Shown one piece after another: positions 1-8,032 of a DNA stretch of 34,854 nucleotides. The notes below the pieces were generated by a model. It searched no databases. It was not told the DNA's origin and saw only the letters and a program-made list of their open reading frames with translations. How positions within the stretch are numbered: position 1 is the first letter of the stretch; every line of letters starts with the position of its first letter. Source of the DNA: Desulfarculales bacterium UBA702 (lineage in GTDB: Bacteria; Desulfobacterota; Syntrophobacteria; Syntrophobacterales; Syntrophobacteraceae); the NCBI GenBank assembly GCA_002298165.1, contig DBMI01000070.1:15793-50646 (forward strand). Direction: 5' to 3'. A program made the translations under genes and the position numbers.

Positions 1-24
1 GCTGGAAAGCCTGCCCCACATTGG
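1..24 (+). repeat. Dispersed palindromic repeat, family A, copy 1 (truncated by window edge)
   Basis: This stretch contains GCTGGAAAGCCTGCCCCACA. The same sequence recurs at 32950-32976 in the same orientation and at 26452-26479 inverted. In the full copies the core is a palindrome in which GCAGGCT pairs with AGCCTGC. It sits just past the stop codon of the CoA-transferase gene, as expected for an intergenic REP-type element. The left part is cut off by the window start. Confidence 0.7.
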
Positions 25-59
25 ATCTAGCCCTGCGTCTTAAGCAATCCCGTTGATAG

Positions 60-2093
60 CTAGCTCCTGGCTGGACTTGGGGGTGATTGATTCGGGATCA
101 GGGCTTTCCTGGCTTCTTCTCCTGTTTCATAGATATGGGGCGAGAGTTCGCGCTTCTGCAACTCGTCGCCAAGCTTCATTCGCAGGAACGTGCTTGTGGT
201 GTACCTGGTTACTCCTTCGTAATACTGGAGAACGTCCTTTACCATGTCGGCGTACTCGTTTACCAGTTCGGGCAATATATTGAAATTGTCATAATTTACA
301 ATGGTATAGACTTTCCTGCCAAGCGGCTTCAAAATTCCTTCCACCGTTTTTCTTATTCTTGATATATCGTTGCTTGAGCGGATATAGAGGCTCTCGAAAT
401 TAATAAAGAGCATGTTTTCCGCTGCCTGGTAAACAATGCGGTCCTCGATGGAAATAGCCAGAAGCTCTTCCTTGAGACCCATTGGCTCAAGTTGGAATAT
501 CCTGTGGTCCATCAGCCGGGGAGTCTCTTTTATGATCGGCTTGAACTCCATTTTAGAGAGTATGTCCCGCTCGAGATCCACCCCGGGGGCAATTTCGATC
601 AGCTCTATTCCCTCTTCGCAGAGGGAAAAGACACAGCGCTCCGTTACGTAGCGGACAGGCTGACCGATTTTGGCCGCGTACCTGCCGCTGAAGGTCTTCT
701 GCTCGACTTTCTCCCTGAACTTGATTTCCCTGCCCTCGTTGGCAATCTTAAGGCCATTTTCATCAACGGCTATCTTAATGCCGCCAGCCGTGAAAGTTCC
801 TACGAAGACTACCTTTTTCGCGCTCTGGCTGATGTTTATGAATCCGCCGGGGCCGACGAAGCGCGGCCCGAATTTGCTGACGTTTACGTTTCCCTCCCGG
901 TCTATTTCGGCCGCTCCCAGGAATGCCAGGTCCAGACCCCCTCCGTCGTAAAAATCAAACTGGTAGGGCTGATCTATCAAGGCCTGCATATTTGTCCCTG
1001 TGCCGAAATTCAATCCACCATTCGGCATGCCTCCAATTACGCCCGGCTCAGCCGTAAGAGTCATAAGCTCGGTTATTTTCTCCTCGTTTGCCACCTTTGC
1101 CACGCCTTCGGGCATGCCGATCCCGAGGTTCACGACGCTGTTGGCCTTTAGTTCGAACGCGGCCCTCCTCGATATTATCTTTCTCTCGCTCATCTCCATC
1201 GGGGGGATGGATTGCATGGGGATTTTAGTCTCGCAGCTAAAGGCCGGATTGTAGACCTCTCCAAATGTCTGCCAGTGGTTTTCAGGCCGGGCGACAACGA
1301 TACAATCTACTAGAATGCCCGGTATCTTTACCTGCCGGGCATTTAAAGTGCCACGATCAGCGATGCGCTCGACCTGGACGATCACGAAGCCGCCGGAATT
1401 TCTCGCAGCCATGGCGATCGCAAGCGCTTCGAGCGTAAGCGCCTCTCTTTCCATGGTGATGTTGCCGTCCGGATCGGCGGTCGTGCCCCGAATGATTCCC
1501 ACGTTTATTGGGAAAGCCTTGTAGAAGAGGTATTCCTTGCCCGCGAGCGTCACGACCTCGATGAGATCGGCGCCTTCTCTCCTGGTGAGTTCATTGAGTT
1601 TTCCGGCATCCACCCTTGGGTCGATAAATGTGCCCAGGCCGATGGGGGTAATCGTACCCGGCTTATGGGCGGCAATGTCTCTGAAGATGTGGCTGACCAC
1701 GCCCTGTGGAAAGTTATAGCCAAGGATCTTGTTCTCGAAGATCAGGCGCTGGAGTTTGGGTGCCAGGCCTATGTGCCCACCGATTACGCGACCAACCAGG
1801 CCCTCTTCGGCCAGATGGTTGAGTCCTTTCTCCTTCCCGTCACCCTGGCCGGCGGCATAGATCAGGGTGATGTTTCTGGGATGTGCGTTTTTGAGGTAGT
1901 ATTCTTTTATGGCAATTGCGATTTCCTCGGGAAAGCCTGCCCCTACGAAGCCTTCAGTGGCGACATTGTCGCCATCTCGGATCAGCCGCGCGGCTTCCTC
2001 GGCACTGACGATCTTGCCCCGTCCCACCCGCGCTCCCGGCAACGCGTGCAGGATGGGATGGGTCATTTCATTTTTCCTGGCGGTTTCTTCCAT
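60..2093 (-). CDS. Class I acyl-CoA:carboxylate CoA-transferase with C-terminal extension
   Basis: This protein probably moves CoA between an acyl-CoA and a free carboxylate (acetate, propionate or a 3-ketoacid), a cytoplasmic way to activate organic acids without ATP. Two CoA-transferase halves are visible: residues about 25-290, and about 305-525, which carries AEPGVIGG with the probable catalytic glutamate at residue 349. This matches the propionate CoA-transferase/YdiF type of about 520-540 residues. About 130 further residues follow and are not part of the two-half core. I chose the ATG at 2093 (677 aa) because GGGGAGG lies 7 bases upstream; an upstream in-frame start at 2144 has no such site. 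It lies 89 bases behind a transporter gene and probably shares its sigma-54 promoter. The substrate is not readable from sequence. Confidence 0.9.
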   Translation of the reverse strand: MEETARKNEMTHPILHALPGARVGRGKIVSAEEAARLIRDGDNVATEGFVGAGFPEEIAIAIKEYYLKNAHPRNITLIYAAGQGDGKEKGLNHLAEEGLVGRVIGGHIGLAPKLQRLIFENKILGYNFPQGVVSHIFRDIAAHKPGTITPIGLGTFIDPRVDAGKLNELTRREGADLIEVVTLAGKEYLFYKAFPINVGIIRGTTADPDGNITMEREALTLEALAIAMAARNSGGFVIVQVERIADRGTLNARQVKIPGILVDCIVVARPENHWQTFGEVYNPAFSCETKIPMQSIPPMEMSERKIISRRAAFELKANSVVNLGIGMPEGVAKVANEEKITELMTLTAEPGVIGGMPNGGLNFGTGTNMQALIDQPYQFDFYDGGGLDLAFLGAAEIDREGNVNVSKFGPRFVGPGGFINISQSAKKVVFVGTFTAGGIKIAVDENGLKIANEGREIKFREKVEQKTFSGRYAAKIGQPVRYVTERCVFSLCEEGIELIEIAPGVDLERDILSKMEFKPIIKETPRLMDHRIFQLEPMGLKEELLAISIEDRIVYQAAENMLFINFESLYIRSSNDISRIRKTVEGILKPLGRKVYTIVNYDNFNILPELVNEYADMVKDVLQYYEGVTRYTTSTFLRMKLGDELQKRELSPHIYETGEEARKALIPNQSPPSPARS

Positions 2094-2182
2094 ATTTACA
2101 CCTCCCCATAAACACCGGGACGAGGCCGGGTGAGGAGCAAACATCCCGGCTGCTCACCTCGGCCTGCCCGGAACAGGGAAAC

Positions 2183-3556
2183 TTATCGTCCCGCGGGAGT
2201 GATGGGTACCGGGTTGACTGCCGGCTCCGCGGGGACGGAATCCAGTTGTTCTTCAATGGTTTGCTTGTAGGTCTCCGCAGCGAAGTAGAGAGAAACAACC
2301 GTGATAAGGGAAAGGGTCATCATATAGAGGGCTATGGTCCAGAAAGCGCCCCCCGAGTAGGTGAGCAGACCTGTCGCAACGAGGGGCGAGAGGCCCCCGG
2401 CGAATATAGAGGCCATCTGGTAGCCCAGGGACGCTCCGCTGTAGCGAACTCGCGTACTGAACATCTCAGAGAGAAAACTTGCCTGCGGGCCGTACATTGC
2501 CGCATGACCTATAGCCAGTCCGACGGCCACCGCCAGCGCGGCGTAAGCAGGGTCCTTGGTTCCGATAATCCAGAAAAAGGGAAATGACCAGACGCCAGAG
2601 AATACCGCGCCGAACATGTAGACGGGTCGTCTGCCCAGCTTATCCGAGAGCAGGCCGAAAAGCGGGATCGTGAAGACCTCGATTATGGCCGCAATAAGGA
2701 CAGCGTTAAGGATCATCTGGCGAGGGACCTTTAGCTGTGTGGTTGCGTAGGTAAGGACAAAGGTTGCGTAAACATAGAAGAGGCCGTTTTCGGCAAAGCG
2801 CACGCCCATAGCCAGGAGCATATTCTTGGGATGCTTTGTGATCGCCTCGATGATCGGCATTTTGGATTCTTTTTTGGCGTTTTTGACTTTCTCAAAAGCA
2901 GGCGATTCGGCAATTTTCATCCGGATGAACAAACCGACCACAACCAGGACGATACTGAACAGAAAAGGCACTCGCCAGGCCCATGAGAGGAATTCCTTTT
3001 CAGGGTAAGAGGCGAAAATGGAGAAGACGACGTTTCCGAGCACGAGTCCCAGAGGAGCCCCGAGCTGCGGCCAACTGCCGTAGAATCCACGCCTGTTTTC
3101 CGGCGCGTGTTCCACGGCCATAAGCACCGCGCCGCCCCATTCCCCCCCGAGGCCGAATCCCTGGGCCAGACGGCAGGAGACGAGAAGAATAGGTGCCCAG
3201 ATCCCGATGCTCTCGTATGTTGGAATGAATCCGACAAAGGTCGTGGCAATACCCATGACCAGCAGTGTCAGGTAGAGCATCGTCTTTCGCCCTATCCGGT
3301 CACCATAGTGGCCAAAGACCATTCCGCCTATCGGACGGGCGAGAAATCCAACCGCAAAAGTCGCAAATGCCGCGATCGTACCCACCAGTGGGTCGAATTG
3401 AGGAAAGAAGAGTTTGTTGAACACCAATGCCGCGGCGGTTCCGTAGAGAAAGAAATCGTACCATTCGATCGCCGTTCCTATAAGGCTGGCAAACGCGACC
3501 TTTACGTGCGACCGCGCGGCGTAAGGCTGGCTCGAAACGCCGACTTGCTGATTCAT
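2183..3556 (-). CDS. MFS transporter, metabolite:H+ symporter (MHS/ProP-like) family
   Basis: This 457-residue inner-membrane protein probably imports an organic acid with protons. The N-terminus has the MHS hallmark GTAIEWYDFFLYGTAAA, followed by FLARPIGGMVFGHYGDRIGR (the MFS loop 2-3 motif) and RLAQGFGLGGEWGGA. About 12 hydrophobic segments are visible with the usual central cytoplasmic loop near residues 220-240. The start has AAAGGGGAAG just upstream. It is the first gene after the sigma-54 promoter at 3679-3693 and precedes the CoA-transferase, which suggests uptake followed by CoA activation. Homologues carry proline/betaine, shikimate, citrate or short carboxylates, so the substrate is inferred from context only. 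Confidence 0.9.
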   Translation of the reverse strand: MNQQVGVSSQPYAARSHVKVAFASLIGTAIEWYDFFLYGTAAALVFNKLFFPQFDPLVGTIAAFATFAVGFLARPIGGMVFGHYGDRIGRKTMLYLTLLVMGIATTFVGFIPTYESIGIWAPILLVSCRLAQGFGLGGEWGGAVLMAVEHAPENRRGFYGSWPQLGAPLGLVLGNVVFSIFASYPEKEFLSWAWRVPFLFSIVLVVVGLFIRMKIAESPAFEKVKNAKKESKMPIIEAITKHPKNMLLAMGVRFAENGLFYVYATFVLTYATTQLKVPRQMILNAVLIAAIIEVFTIPLFGLLSDKLGRRPVYMFGAVFSGVWSFPFFWIIGTKDPAYAALAVAVGLAIGHAAMYGPQASFLSEMFSTRVRYSGASLGYQMASIFAGGLSPLVATGLLTYSGGAFWTIALYMMTLSLITVVSLYFAAETYKQTIEEQLDSVPAEPAVNPVPITPAGR

Positions 3557-3678
3557 ATTCTTCCCCTTTCGTTAAAAAATTTTAGTAGAGCCTGGGGGCA
3601 TGCCCTCAAGAGGGGCAAGCCGCTGCAAAAGAGATAATTAGCTGGTAATTACCGGAAAAATAGATACTGAAAAGAAGG

Positions 3679-3693
3679 GCAATTAATATGCCA
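3679..3693 (-). promoter_or_regulatory. Sigma-54 (-24/-12) promoter of the transporter/CoA-transferase operon
   Basis: Read on the minus strand this is TGGCATATTAATTGC: the GG and GC doublets are separated by exactly 10 bases, and TGGCA and TTGC fit the sigma-54 consensus. It reads towards the transporter start at 3556, giving a leader of roughly 110 bases. The next upstream gene encodes a sigma-54 activator, which strongly supports the call. Confidence 0.85.
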
Positions 3694-3745
3694 CCGGCCC
3701 CGCGGTAGTCACAATGTAGCGGATCGTTTCCCGGTGCGACATTGG

Positions 3746-3877
3746 GTAGATATTCAGCGGCAGCGCGGAAGCTGTGAGCGGGGTAAAAGTGTAGCCGAAT
3801 ATCTACGCTATGTAGACTCTATATCATTTTCATCATTTATTTCAATTGGCTAGCGATTGTAGCCGAAAGGTGTAGAC
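3746..3877. promoter_or_regulatory. Candidate upstream activator sites for the sigma-54 regulator
   Basis: Two direct repeats of TGTAGCCGAA lie at 3790-3799 and 3858-3867, each followed by TGTAGAC (3811-3817 and 3871-3877). In addition GTAGATATTC at 3746-3755 is mirrored by GAATATCTAC at 3797-3806. These lie about 50-185 bases upstream of the -24 element, the normal place for enhancer sites bound by a Fis-type DNA-binding domain. Binding by the adjacent regulator is inferred. Confidence 0.55.
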
Positions 3878-4127
3878 AAAAAGGTACAGTGTCGCAAAGA
3901 AAGGATCGTCGGGCACCGCGCTCACCTCTCCTTTCCGCCGCTATGCGGGTTCAATTCGGCAGCGATTCAGAATGGTGCTGTTGACAGGACTGGAAACCCA
4001 TGGCTCTGGATTTAGCGCACATTATTCTATCCAGCGCATTGAAATTAAACACGATTCTCGTATTGACAAGATAGGGAGACCCTGACGTGACGAGAAGAGG
4101 GCATAGGCTGGGGGAGGGTTGGGAAAC

Positions 4128-4164
4128 GGGTAGCCTGGATCTATCCGGGCGCGAAGCGCAAGAG
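4128..4164 (+). repeat. Dispersed repeat, family B, copy 1
   Basis: It begins GGGTAGCCTGGATCTATCC and ends GGGCGCGAAGCGCAAGAG. It matches the element at 17393-17433 and its inverted partner at 17552-17591. The core CCGGAT-type arms are self-complementary. It lies in the 768-base gene-free stretch 3557-4324, between the activator gene and the operon promoter. Confidence 0.75.
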
Positions 4165-4191
4165 TGCACTTCACTTGTTTCGAAATGATTG

Positions 4192-4240
4192 GGAGACCTT
4201 CGGTCGAGGGCATGACGCGGTCATGAGACCACATCATAAC
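4192..4240 (+). repeat. RAYT-type REP element, family C, remote copy
   Basis: It starts GGAGACCTTCGGTCGAG and ends CATCATAAC, aligning without gaps to the REP at 31447-31494 that flanks the transposase gene 27 kb away. The hairpin arms differ in sequence, yet still pair through compensating and G-T changes (TGATGTGGTC with GACCGCGTCA around TCAT). This is probably a non-autonomous copy moved by the REP-associated transposase. The rest of 4241-4324 holds nothing I recognise. Confidence 0.8.
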
Positions 4241-4324
4241 AATGAGTGCACAATTGCTCCGTTAACATTCAAAGTTGGCTGAGGAGAGCAAGGATCACGA
4301 TGCTGTGCACAGCTGTTTGGCCAA

Positions 4325-6082
4325 TCAGTTCAACTGGGGAGAAATGTTGTATTTTCTCAGGCGCTTATAGAGAGCGGTCCGGTGGATGCCCAGGAGTTGG
4401 GCCGCTTTTGTCTTGTTGAAGTTCGAGGCGCGAATCGCCTGAATCAGGGCATCTTTTTCGGAATGTTCCCTGAGGCGCTTTAGACCGGAAATCTTGCTTT
4501 CCGCTCCGGCATCCCCGGGCATGGATCTCTGCGGGTGAACGGCTGGAAGGTCCTTCGGTTTGATGTTTCTGAGTAAAAGATGCGGTGGGACGTGTTCGGG
4601 CAAGATGACATCGCCTCGCGACATAGTGACAGCCCGCTCGAGGACATTTTGCAGCTCGCGGATGTTTCCCGGCCACGAGTAGCAGGTCAGAAACTTCAGG
4701 ACCTCAGGTGCGAGCAGCTTGGGTTCACCTGTCTCGGACGCATGCTGGATGAGGAAGTTTTCCGCGATGGTCTGAATGTCCTCGCTGCATTCGCGAAGGT
4801 TCGGGAGCCTGATCGGTATGACGTGGATCCTATAATAGAGGTCGGCCCGGAATTTCCCCTGCTCGACCAGGTCTTCAAGCGGCTGCGCGGTTGCGGCAAT
4901 TATCCTTATGTCTATGCGGCGCGTTACCGTGCCACCTACTCGTTCGACCTCTCGCTCCTGTATCGCCCTCAAAAGCTTTGCCTGCATTGCCAGGGGCATA
5001 TCTCCGATTTCATCCAGGAAAAGCGTACCACCGGTTGCCAGTTCGAATTTTCCTGGCTTGCCGCCTTTTCGGGCGCCGGTGAACGCTCCTTCCTCGTAGC
5101 CGAAAAGCTCCGATTCCAGAAGTTCGGAGGGGACGGCCGCGCAATTCACCTTGATGAACGGGCCGTTTCGCCTGTGGCCGGCCGAATGGACCGCATGAGC
5201 AAACAGTTCCTTACCCGTGCCTGTTTCTCCGAGAAGCAGCACGGTTGAATCGGTTAGGGCGGCCCGGAACGCTTCGGCTTTAGCGGCGGTTATTGCCGGT
5301 CCCGACCCTATGATGCTCGAAAAACTATAGCGTGCTCCACGCAGCTTATTCAGTTCCCGTTCATAGTAATAGACTTTTGATTCGAGCAGCTTGAGCTTTG
5401 CGGCCAGTTCCCAGAGCTGGTCAACGCTTTTGAAAACAACCCGTCCGTACGCCCCCAATACACGGCCGCCAACGTTGATCGGTATGCGATTTACGATCAG
5501 CTCCCTTCCCTTGATGGTCTGGGCCTCTCCCATTTCGGCAACACCCGTCTGGGCGACAACATGCATCCGGGTATTTTCGATTACTTCCGTGACATGCTTT
5601 CCGATCGCCTGTTCGGCCGTCATTCCATTGAAAGCGGCATACTCCTCGCTTATCATGGTAATAATCCCGGAGAAGTCCACGACCACTATCCATTCACCAG
5701 CACCCGTCAGCACCGTCTCGAGGGTCTGGACCAGGGCCTTGGTTGAATCCAGTTCCCGCGATATCTTTTCCATCTCGGTGATATCCTGGAAAAGCGAGAC
5801 AGCCCCCACTACAGTATCCTTCACGAAAACCGGCGAGCGGTTGGCGATAACCGTTCTCTCCCCAATTACCTGCGGTCGCCCAACTTCCGGTTTTCCCGTC
5901 AGCAATACATTTACCAGACCTGAATTCGGGACAACGGAAAGAAGGGGCCTGCCAACCGTGTATTCCTTGGATACGCCCAACAGGCGCGCAGCGGCATCGT
6001 TTATTACCGTAATCGTCCCCTGGATGTCGATGGCGATTACACCGCTTGTTAGTGAATCAATGATGGACTGTATTTGCTGCAT
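4325..6082 (-). CDS. Sigma-54-dependent transcriptional activator, PAS-PAS-AAA+-Fis
   Basis: This 585-residue bacterial enhancer-binding protein probably senses a small molecule through PAS domains and switches on sigma-54 RNA polymerase. Order: PAS 1 (about 5-105), PAS 2 (about 120-220), a helical linker, an AAA+ domain (about 255-490) and a Fis-type helix-turn-helix (545-580). Key motifs are all present: Walker A GETGTGK (285-291), GAFTGA (332-337), Walker B TLFLDE (353-358) and FRADLYYR (411-418). It has no receiver domain, so a ligand rather than a kinase is the likely input. GGGGGA precedes the ATG. It is transcribed in the same direction as the transporter/CoA-transferase pair, whose promoter is its likely target; the inducer may be that pathway's acid. 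Confidence 0.93.
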   Translation of the reverse strand: MQQIQSIIDSLTSGVIAIDIQGTITVINDAAARLLGVSKEYTVGRPLLSVVPNSGLVNVLLTGKPEVGRPQVIGERTVIANRSPVFVKDTVVGAVSLFQDITEMEKISRELDSTKALVQTLETVLTGAGEWIVVVDFSGIITMISEEYAAFNGMTAEQAIGKHVTEVIENTRMHVVAQTGVAEMGEAQTIKGRELIVNRIPINVGGRVLGAYGRVVFKSVDQLWELAAKLKLLESKVYYYERELNKLRGARYSFSSIIGSGPAITAAKAEAFRAALTDSTVLLLGETGTGKELFAHAVHSAGHRRNGPFIKVNCAAVPSELLESELFGYEEGAFTGARKGGKPGKFELATGGTLFLDEIGDMPLAMQAKLLRAIQEREVERVGGTVTRRIDIRIIAATAQPLEDLVEQGKFRADLYYRIHVIPIRLPNLRECSEDIQTIAENFLIQHASETGEPKLLAPEVLKFLTCYSWPGNIRELQNVLERAVTMSRGDVILPEHVPPHLLLRNIKPKDLPAVHPQRSMPGDAGAESKISGLKRLREHSEKDALIQAIRASNFNKTKAAQLLGIHRTALYKRLRKYNISPQLN

Positions 6083-6219
6083 TGTTCCCCCGATTGATCC
6101 CCGCGGACGATAGTGGAAACGATTCGTAGCCTGAGAGTCTGGAAAAAATCATCTGCGCGCCATTTGTGGACTTCGGCGGAAAAAGTGTATCATTTCCACT
6201 GCCGGAGGGCGTGAATAAT

Positions 6220-6247
6220 TTGATTGATTGCACCTCGCCATTATATT
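6220..6247 (+). promoter_or_regulatory. Weak candidate sigma-70 promoter for the ion transporter gene
   Basis: TTGATT at 6220-6225 and TATATT at 6242-6247 are separated by 16 bases, about 95 bases before the transporter start. Both hexamers are imperfect, and the AT-rich stretch could give such a match by chance. Confidence 0.35.
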
Positions 6248-6343
6248 TTAGCAACCGCTGTGCCATGAGTGCAAAACCGACGACGCTTTCGCAAACTTCG
6301 AGAGCGGCGCAGCGCATTTTCACCAAAGGATTTAAACCAGCCT

Positions 6344-7594
6344 ATGAATATACCTGTATGGACCTGCACTCCATTCGCTGTCTTGCTCCTTCTCATTGCA
6401 ATTATGCCGCTGGCCGCTCCTCATTTCTGGGAGAAAAACCGCAACAAGGCGATCATCTCCTTCGCCCTGAGCTTTCCGGTCCTGGTTCTTACACTATTCG
6501 AGGCGCCACACCTGTTGATTCATACCGCCGGCGAATATATCTCGTTTATGCTGCTTCTTGCCTCCCTCTTTGTCATCTCCGGCGGGGTGCAGGTGCGGGG
6601 CGATCTCAGGGGGACTCCGGCCATCAATTCGGCATTTCTGTTGATCGGGGCTGTAATTTCCAACCTGATAGGGACTACCGGGGCCAGCATGCTGCTCATT
6701 CGCCCGGTGCTTAAAACCAATAGCGAGAGACGTCATACGTTTCACATTCCCATTTTCTTCATTTTCATTGTCTCAAACATCGGCGGCAGCCTGACTCCGA
6801 TTGGCGATCCGCCGCTTCTCCTGGGATACTTGCGGGGAGTTCCTTTCGAGTGGACCTTCAAGTTGTTTCCACAGTGGCTCACGGCGGTCGGGATTTTGAT
6901 CCTGATCTTCTTCATATGGGATACTTTTAGCTACGCAAAAGAGACTCCGGCGGCAATCCTTAGGGATATTCGACTGCAGGAGCCGTTGAGCTTGTCCGGC
7001 AGGAGAAACCTCATTCTTCTGATAGCCGTCGTGCTGACGATTTTTTTTCAGGTACCGGCACCGTTTCGCGAATTGGTCCTTCTGGCAATGACTCTGCTTT
7101 CGGTGTTGCTCACTCGAAAAGCGATACGAACAGGAAACAGGTTCACTTATTATCCGATAATCGAGGTCGCGATACTCTTTGCCGGAATATTCATAACGAT
7201 GGTCCCTCTGCTCGATTTGCTCCACACCAAAGGAGCCGCCCTGGGGCTAACCCGGCCCTGGCAGTTTTTTTGGTTGACGGGAGGACTTAGCTCTTTTCTG
7301 GATAATGCTCCAACTTATGTTGCCCTTTTTTCCATGGCTCAGAGCGTAACCGATTCGGCCAATCTGCCTGGAGCGGTAATCGCGGGTGTTCGGGAGGATT
7401 TGCTCCTAGCGATCAGTTGCGGCGCCGTTTTCATGGGGGCCAACACCTATATCGGAAACGGGCCTAATTTCATGGTGAAATCCATTGCCGAGGAGCAGGG
7501 GTTCAAAGTACCTCATTTTTTCGAGTACATGTTTTTTTCCGCCATTATTCTGGTTCCTCTTTTCATTCTGCTGACTTTCATCTTTTTTGCTTAA
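6344..7594 (+). CDS. NhaD/CitM-type ion transporter (putative Na+/H+ antiporter)
   Basis: This integral membrane protein of the ion-transporter superfamily (NhaD, ArsB and CitM relatives) has 416 residues and about 11-12 hydrophobic segments. Diagnostic motifs are SNIGGSLTPIGDPPLLLGY in the first half and LDNAPTYVALF plus GANTYIGNGPNFMVK in the second, which form the paired discontinuous helices of this fold. I chose the ATG at 6344 because the first membrane segment starts at once there; AAAGGA lies 13 bases upstream, a little far, and an in-frame start at 6269 would add an odd basic leader. It runs divergently from the sigma-54 activator. Sodium/proton exchange is the best guess; a carboxylate or arsenite substrate cannot be excluded. 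Confidence 0.85.
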   Translation: MNIPVWTCTPFAVLLLLIAIMPLAAPHFWEKNRNKAIISFALSFPVLVLTLFEAPHLLIHTAGEYISFMLLLASLFVISGGVQVRGDLRGTPAINSAFLLIGAVISNLIGTTGASMLLIRPVLKTNSERRHTFHIPIFFIFIVSNIGGSLTPIGDPPLLLGYLRGVPFEWTFKLFPQWLTAVGILILIFFIWDTFSYAKETPAAILRDIRLQEPLSLSGRRNLILLIAVVLTIFFQVPAPFRELVLLAMTLLSVLLTRKAIRTGNRFTYYPIIEVAILFAGIFITMVPLLDLLHTKGAALGLTRPWQFFWLTGGLSSFLDNAPTYVALFSMAQSVTDSANLPGAVIAGVREDLLLAISCGAVFMGANTYIGNGPNFMVKSIAEEQGFKVPHFFEYMFFSAIILVPLFILLTFIFFA

Positions 7595-7695
7595 TTATTC
7601 TTCCTGGATTCACCCATCCCCGATTCCGTAGCCATTCCTCCAAATCTATGGTATAAAGCGTCTGAAGATGAGTCCAGGGCACCGAGGAAAATGGT

Positions 7696-8004
7696 ATGTT
7701 CTTCCTGATCGGAGGGGTACAACCGAAAACAGTCACGCTCGACGAGACCCCGAAGATTTGCCCCGCCTGCGGTCTTGCTCAGGCGAGATTGAGGCGGATT
7801 GACCATTACCTCAGCCTTTTCTTCATCCCCGTACTTCCAGTTAAAAAAGGAGTGCCCGTTCTGATCTGCGACAGGTGCGGCGCCGTTTCGCAGCCTGGAG
7901 AGCCTTCTGGGATCCCCGAACGGGACCCTGGAAGGTGTGGAGGGTGTGGGCATCCGGTTTCATCCGATTTCCGATATTGCCCCGAATGTGGCAACCGGTT
8001 GTAA
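7696..8004 (+). CDS. Small zinc-ribbon protein, function unknown
   Basis: This 102-residue protein has four paired-cysteine knuckles: CPAC (22-25), CDRC (58-61), CGGC (81-84) and CPEC (95-98). That pattern suggests two zinc ribbons. The middle segment HYLSLFFIPVLPVKKG is hydrophobic and typical of a widespread family of short zinc-ribbon proteins that begin MFFxIGGVQPKTV. GAGG lies 8 bases before the chosen ATG. The next gene starts 28 bases downstream, so the two may be cotranscribed. No catalytic motif is visible; a role in protein or nucleic-acid binding would be a guess. Confidence 0.75.
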   Translation: MFFLIGGVQPKTVTLDETPKICPACGLAQARLRRIDHYLSLFFIPVLPVKKGVPVLICDRCGAVSQPGEPSGIPERDPGRCGGCGHPVSSDFRYCPECGNRL

Positions 8005-8032
8005 TCGGGTACAAGGTTCAGGTGGTAAAAAG

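Noticed and set aside
492..1151. Plus-strand open frame of 219 codons, and other long frames opposite large genes
   Set aside because: They are shadows of well-supported minus-strand genes in GC-rich sequence, without a motif or a ribosome site of their own.
2068..2144. Longer N-terminus for the CoA-transferase starting at 2144
   Set aside because: The strong ribosome site GGGGAGG directly serves the ATG at 2093, and the added residues look like leader sequence, not protein.
3945..3975. GGGTTCAATTC resembling a tRNA T-loop
   Set aside because: The flanking bases do not form the T-stem and no anticodon or acceptor stem can be drawn around it.
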